NCBI RefSeq assembly: GCF_015500055.1 | Contig: NZ_CP045492.1 | Location: 2,738,501 to 2,802,500 of the forward strand | DNA: 64,000 bases | Reading direction: 5' to 3' | Origin: Mesorhizobium sp. NBSH29 | GTDB taxonomy: Bacteria; Pseudomonadota; Alphaproteobacteria; Rhizobiales; Rhizobiaceae | Shown: in pieces, positions 17,716-27,431 of the stretch | Layout of the letters: the number at the start of each line of letters is the position of its first letter | How positions within the stretch are numbered: position 1 is the stretch's first letter | The notes under the pieces: generated by a model | Told to the model about the DNA's origin: nothing | The model's input: only the letters and a program-made list of their open reading frames with translations | Database searches by the model: none | Position numbers and translations under genes: made by a program

Positions 17716-18768
17716 ATGACAGACCCGGTCTTTTTCGCGCCGTCGCGCCGGTATTCCGCCGCTGAGATAGCGACGCTGACCAATGCCGAATTGCTCGACG
17801 CCAGCCATGCCGATGTAATGGTTTCCAACATTGCCCCCGCTTCTGTCGGCGGTGCAGGCATGCTCATCTACGTCGATGGAAAGCGCAATGCAGCGCTGCT
17901 CCAGGGCCGTACAGCCGCTGCCATTCTGTGTAGCGCTGATTGCGTCAAGCTGGTACCAGCAGGCATTGCCATCCTGGTGTCTCAAAAACCACAGCAGGCT
18001 TTCGCCAAAATTGGACGATTGATGCATCCGGGCGCTGCGACGCCGTTGCCGCTGACCGGCGAGACCGGAGTGTCCAAGAAGGCCAATATTTCATCGAAGG
18101 CCAAGATCGAGCCCGGTGCTATCGTGGAAGCGGGAGCCAGTATCGGCCCCGGCGCTGCCATCGGCAGTGGCACCGTCATTGCGCCAAACGCGGTGATCGG
18201 TGCAGGTGTTCAGATCGGTCGCGATGGCTTTATCGGCCCCGGGGTTAGCGTCCAGTTCGCCCTTCTGGGCAACCGCGTCATCATTCACGGCGGCGCCCAG
18301 ATCGGTCAGGACGGATTTGGCTTCGTCGGTGGTCCAACCGGCCCTGAGCGCATCCCCCAGATCGGCCGCGTTGTGATCCAGGACGATGTCGAGATCGGCG
18401 CCAACACCACCATCGACCGGGGCGCCATGTCGGATACGGTGATTGGCGAGGGCACCAAGATCGACAATCTCGTACAGATCGCCCACAACGTGAAAATCGG
18501 CCGCGGCTGCATCATTGCAGGCCATTGCGGACTTTCAGGTTCTGTCACACTGGGCGATTTCGTCATGCTGGGTGGCAGGGTTGGCATCGCCGATCATATT
18601 TCCATTGGCTCGTTCGCACAGGTTGCAGCCTCGTCCGGCTTGATGCATGACATCCCGCAGGGCGAACGTTGGGCCGGATCACCGGCCCGGCCCATGCGTG
18701 AATTTTTCAAAGAAGTTGCCGCCCTTCGCGGGCTGACCAAACCCAGGAAGGCAAACGATGATGGCTGA
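17716..18768 (+). CDS. lpxD: UDP-3-O-(3-hydroxymyristoyl)glucosamine N-acyltransferase
   Basis: LpxD (350 residues) adds the second 3-hydroxyacyl chain from acyl-ACP in lipid A synthesis. An N-terminal uridine-binding domain (about 1-110) is followed by left-handed beta-helix hexapeptide repeats from about 120 to 300. The catalytic histidine is predicted at H257 in [14 protein letters not shown]-terminal helical region ([19 protein letters not shown]) completes the family plan. The ATG at 17716 follows GAAGAAAAGG; the frame is open back to 17527 inside bamA, which is not family-like. It overlaps fabZ by 11 bases. Confidence 0.96.
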   Translation: MTDPVFFAPSRRYSAAEIATLTNAELLDASHADVMVSNIAPASVGGAGMLIYVDGKRNAALLQGRTAAAILCSADCVKLVPAGIAILVSQKPQQAFAKIGRLMHPGAATPLPLTGETGVSKKANISSKAKIEPGAIVEAGASIGPGAAIGSGTVIAPNAVIGAGVQIGRDGFIGPGVSVQFALLGNRVIIHGGAQIGQDGFGFVGGPTGPERIPQIGRVVIQDDVEIGANTTIDRGAMSDTVIGEGTKIDNLVQIAHNVKIGRGCIIAGHCGLSGSVTLGDFVMLGGRVGIADHISIGSFAQVAASSGLMHDIPQGERWAGSPARPMREFFKEVAALRGLTKPRKANDDG

Positions 18769-19234
18769 TCCGGCCGATACCGTTTTGGAGACGGTCGACA
18801 TCAATGAGCTGATGCAGCTGCTGCCGCATCGCTATCCGTTTCTGCTGATCGACAGGGTGATCGACATTAATGGCGACGAATCGGCCGTCGGCATCAAGAA
18901 CGTCACCATCAACGAGCCGCATTTCGAAGGTCATTTCCCCGGCCATCCGGTGATGCCCGGCGTCCTGATTGTCGAGGCGATGGCGCAGACCGCCGGCGCG
19001 ATCTGCATCAAGAAAAACGCCAGTGGAGACGGCCCGACGCTGGTCTATTTCATGACCATCGACAAAGCCAAGTTCCGCCGCCCGGTGGTGCCGGGAGACC
19101 GGCTTGAGATCCATGTACGCAAGCTTAAGCAGCGCAGCGGTATCTGGCGCTTTGCCTGTGAAGCGAAAGTTGACGGTGTAAAAGTCGCCGAAGCCGAAAT
19201 TTCGGCGATGATGACGCCAAAGCTCGCCAAATGA
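18758..19234 (+). CDS. fabZ: 3-hydroxyacyl-[ACP] dehydratase FabZ
   Basis: FabZ (158 residues) dehydrates 3-hydroxyacyl-ACP in fatty acid elongation and so competes for the same pool used by LpxA and LpxD. The hot-dog fold carries [14 protein letters not shown] near residues 21-34. The active-site stretch [22 protein letters not shown] gives catalytic H59 and E73. It overlaps lpxD at its start (11 bases) and lpxA at its end (ATGA), so the block should be translated as a coupled unit. Confidence 0.97.
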   Translation: MMADPADTVLETVDINELMQLLPHRYPFLLIDRVIDINGDESAVGIKNVTINEPHFEGHFPGHPVMPGVLIVEAMAQTAGAICIKKNASGDGPTLVYFMTIDKAKFRRPVVPGDRLEIHVRKLKQRSGIWRFACEAKVDGVKVAEAEISAMMTPKLAK

Positions 19235-20085
19235 CGGCCCATCCCATGACTGACAGCAAGCAAGCCTTTATCCACCCCATGGCAGTGGTCGAACGCGGCG
19301 CCGAGCTTGGCGCAGGCGTCCACATCGGTCCATTCTGCCACGTCAGCGCCGGCGCGCAACTGGGCGACAATGTCGACTTGGCAAGCCATGTGGCGATCCT
19401 CGGCACCACGATCATCGGCGCGGGAACAAAAGTCTTCCCGCAGGCAGTGCTTGGTGCGCCGCCACAAAATGCCAAGCATACAGGCGGACCTTCACGGCTG
19501 ATCATCGGCGCGAACTGCACCATCCGCGAAGGCGCGACGATGCATGCCGGCACCGATTCCAGCCGGGCAGAAACCCGCGTGGGCGACAATGGCAATTTCC
19601 TTGCCTACACCCACATCGCGCATGACTGCATCGTTGGCGACAACGTCACCTTCGCCAATGGCGCGACGCTGGGCGGCCATTGCGAGATCGGCAATTTCGT
19701 CAACATTGGCGGGCTTACGGCTATCCATCAATTCGTGCGCGTCGGCGACCGTGCTTTCGTCGGCGGATTTTCAGGCATTGTCGGCGACGTCATCCCTTAT
19801 GGCATCGTATCGGGCAGCCGCGCTAAATTGCGCGGGCTCAACATTGTCGGCATGAAGCGCTCGGGCATGAGCCGACCTGACATCCATGCGCTGCGCGCGG
19901 CTTATCGGGTGATTTTTGACCGCACGCGACCGCTCGCTGAAAACCTTGAGGCCGCCAAAACCCAGTTTGAAGCGGACTCCATTGCCTGGCAGATCATCTC
20001 CTTCATGAACAGCAAGGAAAAGCGGCAGTTCACCGTTCCTCCCGTTGGCGGCCTTGCCGATGACGGCAGTGACGATGACGATTGA
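19231..20085 (+). CDS. lpxA: Acyl-[ACP]-UDP-N-acetylglucosamine O-acyltransferase
   Basis: LpxA (284 residues), the first lipid A enzyme, transfers a 3-hydroxyacyl chain to UDP-GlcNAc. Hexapeptide repeats span about residues 11-190, and the catalytic histidine is H131 in [14 protein letters not shown]-terminal helical domain (about 205-284) contains [19 protein letters not shown]. The ATG at 19231 overlaps the fabZ stop by four bases; an ATG at 19246 ([11 protein letters not shown]) is an alternative start. It overlaps lpxI by 11 bases. Confidence 0.96.
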   Translation: MTAHPMTDSKQAFIHPMAVVERGAELGAGVHIGPFCHVSAGAQLGDNVDLASHVAILGTTIIGAGTKVFPQAVLGAPPQNAKHTGGPSRLIIGANCTIREGATMHAGTDSSRAETRVGDNGNFLAYTHIAHDCIVGDNVTFANGATLGGHCEIGNFVNIGGLTAIHQFVRVGDRAFVGGFSGIVGDVIPYGIVSGSRAKLRGLNIVGMKRSGMSRPDIHALRAAYRVIFDRTRPLAENLEAAKTQFEADSIAWQIISFMNSKEKRQFTVPPVGGLADDGSDDDD

Positions 20086-20962
20086 ACAATCTGATGGTGC
20101 GCACCGGCTAGGACCGGGTGATCGCTTCGCGCTGATCGCGGGAAGCGGACGATTGCCGCTTAGCGTCGCAGAAGGGCTTGCAAAAGCCGGAACTCCGCCC
20201 TTCGTGCTGATAGTTGGCGGGCAGGGCGTCGATCCTGAAGCCTACGCAGCCTATGAACACCAGACCCGCACACTGGAAGAGATCGGTGATCTGGTCGCCT
20301 TTCTAAAGAGCCGTGGTGTCACCCATGTTGTCATGGCGGGTGGCATTGCCGGCCGCCCTGAAATTCGCAAGATCAAATGGCGCGTCGGGCTGCTTGCGTT
20401 CCTGCCAAAACTATTTTTTGCCCTGATGACCGGCGATAATGCGCTGCTAAGCACTTTGGTGCGCCATCTGGAACAGAGGGGGCTGAAGGTAGTGGGCGCT
20501 CATACGATTTTGCCCGATCTTTTGGCTCAGCCCGGTGTCATGACTCGGACAAAACCAAAAACCTCAGACCAGCGCGATATCGCAGCCGCCCATGAGGCTG
20601 CCCTGGCCATCGGGCGGCTCGATATTGGCCAGGCTGCCATCGCCATTGGCGGTCGTGCCGTGGCGCTGGAAGGGGTGGAGGGAACCGACGGCCTTCTGGA
20701 ACGCACCATCGGCTTGCGCAACAATGGCCGCATAGCTGCGAAAAAGCGCGGCGTGCTGGTCAAATGCACAAAGCCCGGCCAGGAGTTGCGCGCCGACTTG
20801 CCCACCATCGGACCACGAACCATAGAAGATGCGCACAAGGCAGGCCTTTCTGGCGTTGCGGTCGAGGCCGGACGGGCATTTGTGCTTGAATTTGGCAAGA
20901 CAATAGAGCTTGCCGACAGTCTTGGGCTTTTCATTGTCGGGCTTAAGGACAAGCGGCCATGA
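20075..20962 (+). CDS. lpxI: UDP-2,3-diacylglucosamine pyrophosphatase LpxI
   Basis: LpxI (DUF1009) hydrolyses UDP-2,3-diacylglucosamine to lipid X and UMP, the job done by LpxH in enterobacteria. The predicted protein has 295 residues. Family features are LIAGSGRLPLSVAEGLAKAG near the N-terminus, VTHVVMAGGIAGRPEIRK, the TGDNALLSTLVRHLEQRGLKVVGAH stretch, and QRDIAAAHEAALAIGRLDIGQAAI further on. Its place between lpxA and lpxB is the usual alphaproteobacterial arrangement. The ATG at 20075 is preferred; an in-frame codon at 20045 would extend it further into lpxA. Its stop overlaps lpxB by four bases. Confidence 0.94.
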   Translation: MTIEQSDGAHRLGPGDRFALIAGSGRLPLSVAEGLAKAGTPPFVLIVGGQGVDPEAYAAYEHQTRTLEEIGDLVAFLKSRGVTHVVMAGGIAGRPEIRKIKWRVGLLAFLPKLFFALMTGDNALLSTLVRHLEQRGLKVVGAHTILPDLLAQPGVMTRTKPKTSDQRDIAAAHEAALAIGRLDIGQAAIAIGGRAVALEGVEGTDGLLERTIGLRNNGRIAAKKRGVLVKCTKPGQELRADLPTIGPRTIEDAHKAGLSGVAVEAGRAFVLEFGKTIELADSLGLFIVGLKDKRP

Positions 20963-22182
20963 GCGCGAGCCGTCCGCTGCGTGTAGCGGTGATCGCCGGC
21001 GAGGAGTCCGGTGACCTTCTGGGCGCCGATCTCTGCCGCGCACTGGAGGCTTCGAGCGGCGGTCCCATCGAGCTTTTCGGCGTCGGAGGCAGGCATCTGG
21101 CGACACTTGGCCTCGACACAATGTTCGATCCCTCCGCCATCGCACTAATGGGTGCAACCGCCGTGATAAAGGACCTGCCGCGGCTTCTGGTCAGGATCAG
21201 CACCACGGCAAAAGCCATTGTTGCAGCCAAGCCCGATTGTCTGATCACCATCGACAGCCCGGAATTCACGCTGCGCGTGGCTAAAAAAGTACGCGCCAGA
21301 AATCCCGATATCCCAATCATCCACTATGTCTGTCCGAGCGTCTGGGCCTGGCGGCCTGAGCGCGCGCCGGCAATGCGCGCTTGTGTCGATCATGTTTTGT
21401 GCATCCTGCCCTTTGAGGCAGCAGCGCTGAAGCGGCTGGATGGACCGCCTGGCACCTATGTCGGCCACCGGCTGGTCTATGAGCCTGGCGTGCTGCACGC
21501 GGCCCGCCACCAGGCCAACCGCCGCAAACCCTCGCCGGTGGAGGACAAGACATTGCTGGTGTTGCCGGGATCGCGCCGCAGCGAGGTCAGCGGACTGATC
21601 AAAACCTTTGGCGAGACTGTCGACATCCTGTACGAGCGCGGCCGGACGCTGCGGGTCTTGATACCGACCGTGCCGCATGTTGCGGAAATGGTCGAGAAGG
21701 CCACCGCCAAATGGCCGGCTGCACCCGAGATCATCCTTGATCCGGCGCGCAAATGGCAAGCGTTTGGGGAGGCAGACGCAGCTCTGGCAGCATCCGGCAC
21801 CGTATCGCTGGAACTGGCGCTCTGCCGCGTGCCGCTGGTTTCGTGCTATCGCAGTGACCGGTTGATGCGATTGATGACGCACCTCATCACCACCTGGTCC
21901 GGTGCCTTGCCAAACCTCATCGCCGACCGGGCGCTGGTGCCGGAGTATTATGACACCACCATCCGCCCCGGCCTGCTCGCCCGCCAGATGGAACAGCTGA
22001 TGACGCCAGACAGTGACGCGCGCATGCTCCAACTCAATGGCTTTGCCGATGTGGCCCGCCGCATGGCGACCAAACGCAGGCCCGGCACTGCTGCCGCAGA
22101 AATCGTGCTCCGCTATATAAGGGGTAGGGGAAAACCTAGCACTGACCGCTGGACCCCACCGCCAAGCCCGGGTCAGCAGTGA
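20959..22182 (+). CDS. lpxB: Lipid-A-disaccharide synthase
   Basis: LpxB (407 residues) condenses UDP-2,3-diacylglucosamine with lipid X into the lipid A disaccharide at the inner membrane. This GT19 enzyme shows AGEESGDLLGADLCRAL near residues 14-30, VCPSVWAWRPERA near 119-131, YVGHRLVYEP near 166-175 and ASGTVSLELAL near 278-288. The last 20 or so residues are proline-rich and probably disordered. It is the last gene of the overlapping lpxD-fabZ-lpxA-lpxI-lpxB unit and is followed after 62 bases by guaA. Confidence 0.96.
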   Translation: MSASRPLRVAVIAGEESGDLLGADLCRALEASSGGPIELFGVGGRHLATLGLDTMFDPSAIALMGATAVIKDLPRLLVRISTTAKAIVAAKPDCLITIDSPEFTLRVAKKVRARNPDIPIIHYVCPSVWAWRPERAPAMRACVDHVLCILPFEAAALKRLDGPPGTYVGHRLVYEPGVLHAARHQANRRKPSPVEDKTLLVLPGSRRSEVSGLIKTFGETVDILYERGRTLRVLIPTVPHVAEMVEKATAKWPAAPEIILDPARKWQAFGEADAALAASGTVSLELALCRVPLVSCYRSDRLMRLMTHLITTWSGALPNLIADRALVPEYYDTTIRPGLLARQMEQLMTPDSDARMLQLNGFADVARRMATKRRPGTAAAEIVLRYIRGRGKPSTDRWTPPPSPGQQ

Positions 22183-22244
22183 CAATTCAGGCCCACGCAG
22201 CCAAAACCATTGCACCGACTCGTTTCTTTCTCTAAAGGCCCGCC

Positions 22245-23807
22245 ATGAAGACCACCACCCATTCCGACACCATCCTCATCATCGATTTTGGCAGCCAGGT
22301 AACCCAGCTGATTGCCCGGCGTATCCGCGAAGCGGGTGTGTTTTGCGAGATCGTTCCCTTCCAGTTGGCCGAGGACGCGTTCGCGCGGATCAAACCCAAA
22401 GCGGTGATCCTTTCGGGCGGTCCGGCTTCTACCAACGACATCGGCAGCCCGCGTGCGCCGCAGATCATTTTCGAGTCAGGCATTCCTGTTCTCGGCATCT
22501 GCTATGGCCAGATGGCGCTGTGCGTCCAGATGGGCGGCGTTGCCGAAGCATCCAGCCATCGCGAATTCGGCCGTGCCTTTGTGGAAGTGCAAAAAGACTG
22601 CCCGCTATTTGATGGCATGTGGACAACCGGCCAGCGCCACCAGGTGTGGATGAGCCATGGCGACCGCGTCATTTCATTGCCGAAAGGCTTTGAGGTCTAT
22701 GCCAAGTCGGAAGGCTCTCCCTTTGCGATCTTCGGCGATGCAGCCCGCAAGATGTATGGCTTGATGTTCCATCCAGAAGTGGTGCACACGCCGGACGGCG
22801 CGCGGCTTCTGCAGAATTTCGTCCACAAAGTTGCCGGCATCAAGGGTGACTGGTCGATGCATGCCTATCGCGAACATGCGGTGGAAGCCATCCGCAGCCA
22901 GGTGGGTTCCGGCAAGGTTATCTGCGCCCTTTCAGGCGGTGTGGACTCGTCCGTTGCCGCATTGTTGATCCACGAAGCAGTGGGAGACCAGCTGACGTGC
23001 ATCTTGGTCGACCACGGCCTGATGCGCAAGAATGAGGCTTCTGACGTCGTCGCCATGTTCAACGAGCACTACAATCTGCCGCTGATCCGGGTCGACGCCG
23101 CAGACCGCTTCATCGACGCGCTGGAAGGCGAGGTCGATCCGGAAAAGAAACGCAAGACCATCGGCCGCCTTTTCATCGAAGTGTTCGAAGAAGAAGCCGA
23201 GAAACTGGGCGGCGCAGATTTTCTGGCCCAGGGCACGCTCTATCCTGATGTCATCGAAAGCGTGTCCTTCACGGGTGGCCCCTCCGTCACGATCAAGTCG
23301 CACCACAATGTTGGTGGCCTGCCCGAACGCATGAACATGAAGCTGGTGGAACCGCTGCGCGAGCTGTTCAAGGACGAGGTGAGGGTGCTTGGCAAGGAGC
23401 TGGGCCTGCCCGATAGCTTCATCGGCCGCCATCCATTCCCGGGCCCGGGCCTCGCTATCCGCTGCCCCGGTGGCCTGTCGCGCGAAAAACTCGAAATCCT
23501 GCGCGAAGCAGACGCCATCTACCTCGACGAAATTCGAAAAGCCGGTCTCTACGACGCCATCTGGCAAGCCTTTGCCGTGCTGTTGCCAGTCCAAACCGTC
23601 GGCGTTATGGGCGATGGCCGCACCTACGAATTCGTCTGCGCACTGCGCGCCGTCACCTCCATCGACGGCATGACCGCAGATTTCTACCCCTACGACATGG
23701 AATTCCTCGGCCGCGCCGCCACCCGCATCATCAACGAGGTGAAGGGGATCAATCGCGTGGTCTATGACGTGACATCAAAGCCACCCGGGACAATAGAGTG
23801 GGAATGA
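22245..23807 (+). CDS. guaA: GMP synthase (glutamine-hydrolysing)
   Basis: GuaA (520 residues) converts XMP to GMP using ATP and glutamine. The N-terminal class I amidotransferase carries the nucleophile C86 in GICYGQM and the His-Glu pair in FHPEVVHT. The ATP-pyrophosphatase domain begins with the P-loop [14 protein letters not shown] near residue 227. The C-terminal dimerisation domain includes [13 protein letters not shown] and ends with KPPGTIEWE, all diagnostic. It follows the lipid A block on the same strand but is functionally separate. No purine riboswitch-like structure was recognised in the 62-base gap upstream. Confidence 0.98.
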   Translation: MKTTTHSDTILIIDFGSQVTQLIARRIREAGVFCEIVPFQLAEDAFARIKPKAVILSGGPASTNDIGSPRAPQIIFESGIPVLGICYGQMALCVQMGGVAEASSHREFGRAFVEVQKDCPLFDGMWTTGQRHQVWMSHGDRVISLPKGFEVYAKSEGSPFAIFGDAARKMYGLMFHPEVVHTPDGARLLQNFVHKVAGIKGDWSMHAYREHAVEAIRSQVGSGKVICALSGGVDSSVAALLIHEAVGDQLTCILVDHGLMRKNEASDVVAMFNEHYNLPLIRVDAADRFIDALEGEVDPEKKRKTIGRLFIEVFEEEAEKLGGADFLAQGTLYPDVIESVSFTGGPSVTIKSHHNVGGLPERMNMKLVEPLRELFKDEVRVLGKELGLPDSFIGRHPFPGPGLAIRCPGGLSREKLEILREADAIYLDEIRKAGLYDAIWQAFAVLLPVQTVGVMGDGRTYEFVCALRAVTSIDGMTADFYPYDMEFLGRAATRIINEVKGINRVVYDVTSKPPGTIEWE

Positions 23808-24168
23808 TTTCGAACGTCGGATCGCACGCAGGATATCTAAACAAAACGATGGCATCCCGTAGTGGGCGTGTTCCTCATACGCTTAAATGCACTGCCCATG
23901 CCGCTTCCTGGACGTTCACGGCGTGCAGGACAGGATTATCGACGTATTTGTCTGTGGTTAGAAGACTTCGATACTGAGTCAGCGGTAGGTTTGACATGAG
24001 GCCGCTTCGACTGAGCGCTTTTTACCCACCTTTGCCGCCAGTTCCCGGGCAGCGTGCCTTCATTTTGGGCACTGGCGCTCTATCTCACCCTTCCGGAGGG
24101 TCATTTTAGCGATTGCGCTTGCTTTTCGGGCACCGCGCCATTGAAATGGCTTCATAGGGGAGATGTGA
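23808..24168. other. 361-base gap without a recognisable gene
   Basis: Between guaA and the ATP-grasp gene no convincing coding frame or RNA gene is visible. A short hairpin ACCCT-TCCGG-AGGGT at 24087-24101 is followed by CATTTTA, a weak terminator at best. TTGACA occurs at 23991-23996 but no good -10 box lies 16-18 bases after it. The promoter of the ATP-grasp cassette probably lies here. Confidence 0.5.
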
Positions 24169-25581
24169 GTGACAGCATTCGATGAGATGCACCCCGACGG
24201 AAGCGGGCTGCGGGGGGCGTATACCGCATACGATCGCTGGTTCCAGGTGCAGGACCCGAAGCGCCTGTCCGAAAAGATGATCGATGCCGAGCGCGTCTTT
24301 CGCAAAACCGGCATTACCTTTGCTGTCTATGGTGAGGAGGAAGCGGCTGAACGGCTGATTCCATTCGATATCGTTCCCCGTATCATTTCGGGGTCGGAGT
24401 GGCGGCGCGTTACCCAGGGCATCGAACAGCGGGTGCAGGCTCTCAATGCCTTTCTCGACGATATCTACCACCGCCAGGAAATCATCAAGTCGGGCCGGAT
24501 TCCGAAATCGCTGATCGAATCCAACGCGGCATTTTTGCCAGAAATGATCGGAATGCGCCCGCCAAAAGGCGTTTATACCCACATTATCGGCGTCGACATC
24601 GTGCGCATTAGCGAAGATGAATTCTACGTTCTGGAAGACAATGCACGCACGCCGTCGGGCGTTTCCTACATGCTGGAAAACCGCGAGACGATGATGCAGC
24701 TGTTCCCCGAGCTGTTCCAACGCATCAAGGTGCGGCCCGTCGAAAACTACCCGCAGCTTCTGCGCCAGTCGCTCGCCGCAACCAAGCCCGATTCCGTGCG
24801 TGATGCGCCGTGTGTCGCCGTCCTGACGCCTGGCAGCTACAATTCAGCCTATTTCGAGCACGCATTCCTTGCCGACCAGATGGGTGTGGAACTGGTCGAA
24901 GCCCAGGATCTGCGCGTCATCGACGGTCATGTCGCGATGCGCACCACGGAGGGCTACAAGCAGATCGACGTGCTCTACCGCCGTATCGACGACGCCTACC
25001 TCGATCCCCTGAGCTTCAATCCCCACTCAACGCTCGGTGTGCCGGGGATCATGGATGTCTACCGCGCCGGCAATATTACGATTGCCAATGCGCCAGGAAC
25101 CGGTATTGCCGATGACAAGGCGATCTACTCCTACATGCCTGAAATCATCGAGTTTTATACCGGACGCAAGGCGATACTCGGCAACATCCCGACCTGGCGT
25201 TGCTCGGAATCGGACAGCCTGAAATATGTCCAGGAGAATCTCGCTGATCTGGTGGTGAAGGAAGTGCATGGCTCCGGCGGCTATGGAATGCTCATCGGAC
25301 CGACATCGACGCGCAAGGAGCGCGAGGACTTTTCGAAAAAACTGGCAGCGCGCCCGTCAAATTACATCGCCCAGCCGACACTCTCCCTCTCAACGTGCCC
25401 TATCTTGACCGCGAAGGGTCTGGCGCCGCGCCATGTCGACCTCAGACCCTTTGTATTGGTGTCTGACCGCATCCAGATCGTTCCGGGCGGGCTGACACGT
25501 GTGGCGCTGAAGCAAGGCTCTCTGGTGGTGAATTCATCCCAGGGCGGCGGCACCAAAGATACGTGGGTACTCGATGACTGA
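24169..25581 (+). CDS. Circularly permuted ATP-grasp family protein (COG2308)
   Basis: A 470-residue protein of the circularly permuted ATP-grasp group, predicted to form an amide or peptide bond with ATP; acceptor and donor are unknown. The family is visible from ADFDEMHPDG-type N-terminal sequence (here TAFDEMHPDGSG), FYVLEDNARTPSGVSYMLENR (about 146-166, metal/ATP-binding acids), DVLYRRIDDAYLDPL, GLTRVALKQGSLVVNSSQGGGTKDTWVL at the C-terminus and VVKEVHGSGGYGM near 363. The start is GTG at 24169 after AGGGGAGATGTGA. It heads a four-gene cassette with alpha-E, transglutaminase and Anbu genes. This combination recurs in many bacteria and is thought to make and process a peptide, but the product is not known. 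Confidence 0.88.
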   Translation: MTAFDEMHPDGSGLRGAYTAYDRWFQVQDPKRLSEKMIDAERVFRKTGITFAVYGEEEAAERLIPFDIVPRIISGSEWRRVTQGIEQRVQALNAFLDDIYHRQEIIKSGRIPKSLIESNAAFLPEMIGMRPPKGVYTHIIGVDIVRISEDEFYVLEDNARTPSGVSYMLENRETMMQLFPELFQRIKVRPVENYPQLLRQSLAATKPDSVRDAPCVAVLTPGSYNSAYFEHAFLADQMGVELVEAQDLRVIDGHVAMRTTEGYKQIDVLYRRIDDAYLDPLSFNPHSTLGVPGIMDVYRAGNITIANAPGTGIADDKAIYSYMPEIIEFYTGRKAILGNIPTWRCSESDSLKYVQENLADLVVKEVHGSGGYGMLIGPTSTRKEREDFSKKLAARPSNYIAQPTLSLSTCPILTAKGLAPRHVDLRPFVLVSDRIQIVPGGLTRVALKQGSLVVNSSQGGGTKDTWVLDD

Positions 25582-25643
25582 GATCGCCCGCGCCCCCGCG
25601 TTCCTCCCGACCGCTCCGCTTCGCACTGGCAAGGGATACTAGG

Positions 25644-26585
25644 ATGCTGCTCGGTCGCACCGCCAATGGGCTGTACTGGATGGGCCGCTACATCGAGCGT
25701 ACCGAAAACATGGCACGGCTGCTGGATGCCGGCCTTCGAATGGCATTGACCCGTTCTGCCAATCCTTCCGAAGAATGGAATTCCGTCCTCCTCAGCGCTG
25801 GTGCTGAAGAAACATTTCGCAGCCGGTATGGCGAGGTGAGTGGCGAGGCGGTCGCTGATTTTCTGTTGCGCGACCCTGCCAATCCCTCAAGTGTGGTGTC
25901 CGCCATCGAGACGGCGCGCATCAATGCCCGCATGGTGCGCACGGCTCTGACCCGGGAGACCTGGGAAAGCATCAACGAAGCCTGGATGGCGCTGAAGCGC
26001 ATGTTGGCGCAACCGGTTGACCAGACCGAGCTGCCAACAGTTCTCGACGCAATCAAACGCGAAACCGCGCTGATCCGTGGTTCGTTCCACGGCACCGCGC
26101 TGCGCAACGAAAACTTCGATTTTGCCCAGATTGGCACCTTTATCGAGCGCGCCGACAACACCGCACGTATTCTCGACGTCAAATATTATGTGTTGTTGCC
26201 CTCGATTGCCTGGGTGGGTTCGACACTCGACAATTATCAGTGGGAATCGATTCTGCGCTCGGTGGCAGCGCACCGTTCATACCGCTGGGTCTATGATGCG
26301 GATTACCGACCGACCAACATTGCCGACTATTTGATCCTCAACGGACGGATGCCGCGCTCGCTCGCCTATTGCTACCAGAACATCGCGCACAGTCTGGCGT
26401 TCCTGGAAAAGGATTACGGCACCCGCCATGTGTGCCACGATACCCTGGACCGGACGATGGCTACACTGACGGAAGTCTCGATCAAGGACGTGTTCGACAC
26501 TGGACTGCACGAATTTCTGACCGGGTTTATCCAGGACAATAACCGCCTCGGCGCCGAGGTAGCGCAGAGCTACCGTTTCAACTGA
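25644..26585 (+). CDS. Alpha-E domain-containing protein (COG2307)
   Basis: A 313-residue all-helical protein of the alpha-E family. It opens with LLGRTANGLYWMGRYIERTENMARLLDAG, which is diagnostic, and contains FIERADNTARILDVKYY near residue 171 and MPRSLAYCYQNI near 236. Alpha-E proteins almost always neighbour a circularly permuted ATP-grasp protein, sometimes fused to it, and are assumed to act with it; no activity is settled. The gene follows the ATP-grasp gene after 62 bases and precedes the transglutaminase gene by 24. Confidence 0.88.
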   Translation: MLLGRTANGLYWMGRYIERTENMARLLDAGLRMALTRSANPSEEWNSVLLSAGAEETFRSRYGEVSGEAVADFLLRDPANPSSVVSAIETARINARMVRTALTRETWESINEAWMALKRMLAQPVDQTELPTVLDAIKRETALIRGSFHGTALRNENFDFAQIGTFIERADNTARILDVKYYVLLPSIAWVGSTLDNYQWESILRSVAAHRSYRWVYDADYRPTNIADYLILNGRMPRSLAYCYQNIAHSLAFLEKDYGTRHVCHDTLDRTMATLTEVSIKDVFDTGLHEFLTGFIQDNNRLGAEVAQSYRFN

Positions 26586-26609
26586 CCAGAGAGCAGAAAC
26601 GACACCGAC

Positions 26610-27404
26610 ATGTTGTTGAAGGTTTCCCACCGCACCGAGTATCACTACGACGCGCCGGTGCTATATGCGCTGCAGCGGGTGCGGCTGGTGCCCTATAGCG
26701 GCACCACCCAGACTGTAAAATCATGGGCCCTCAACATCGAGGGTGCCCGCGAGGAGGTGCGGTACACCGACCAGTTCGGCAATGATACGCGTCTGCTCAG
26801 TGTTGAAGGCGCGCCGAACCGGATCAGCGTCGAGGCTACCGGCGAGGTCGAAACCTACAACACCGCCGGTGTGATGGGCGCGCATCTTGGCTTTGCGCCA
26901 CTTTGGCTGTTTCGTTCAGAAACGGCGCTGACGACAGCGGGTGAGGGCATCCGCGCATTGACCGGCGAGGCGGGGGATGGCACCGAACTGGAACGGCTGC
27001 ACCGGCTGATGGGCGCCATCCATACGCGTGTCGAGTTCATTCCAGGTGTCACTGACTCTGACACGAATGCCGAGGAAGCCCTGCAACAGGGTAGCGGTGT
27101 TTGCCAGGACCACAGCCATATATTCATCACCGCTGCCCGCCTGCTCGGCTTCCCGGCCCGCTATATCAGCGGCTATCTTATGATGGATCACACGGTTGAG
27201 CAGACCGCTACCCATGCCTGGACGGAAGTGAATGTGCCCAACCTCGGCTGGGTCGCCTTTGATGTCGCCAACGGCATCTCGGCCGACGAGCGCTATCTGC
27301 GGATCGCTACAGGCCGGGACTATCGGGATGCCATGCCTGTTTCGGGAATAAGACTCGGCCAGGCCAGCGAACGGCTTGCGGTTCACATCACCGTAGAGCA
27401 GTAA
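26610..27404 (+). CDS. Transglutaminase-like cysteine protease family protein (COG1305)
   Basis: A 264-residue protein with an N-terminal bacterial transglutaminase-like beta domain (about 1-85, opening MLLKVSHRTEYHYDAPV) and a papain-like transglutaminase core. The catalytic triad is complete: C165 in GSGVCQDHSH, H202 in THAWTEV and D218 in GWVAFDVANG. No signal peptide is seen, so it should act in the cytosol. Members linked to ATP-grasp/alpha-E genes are expected to cleave or transfer an amide made by the ligase. It sits third in the cassette, 27 bases before the Anbu gene. Confidence 0.9.
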   Translation: MLLKVSHRTEYHYDAPVLYALQRVRLVPYSGTTQTVKSWALNIEGAREEVRYTDQFGNDTRLLSVEGAPNRISVEATGEVETYNTAGVMGAHLGFAPLWLFRSETALTTAGEGIRALTGEAGDGTELERLHRLMGAIHTRVEFIPGVTDSDTNAEEALQQGSGVCQDHSHIFITAARLLGFPARYISGYLMMDHTVEQTATHAWTEVNVPNLGWVAFDVANGISADERYLRIATGRDYRDAMPVSGIRLGQASERLAVHITVEQ

Positions 27405-27431
27405 CTTCCCGAAATAACCTGGAGGGATTCG

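Noticed and set aside
23991-24013. TTGACA as a promoter for the ATP-grasp cassette
   Set aside because: No acceptable -10 box is found 16-18 bases downstream, so the hexamer alone is not enough.
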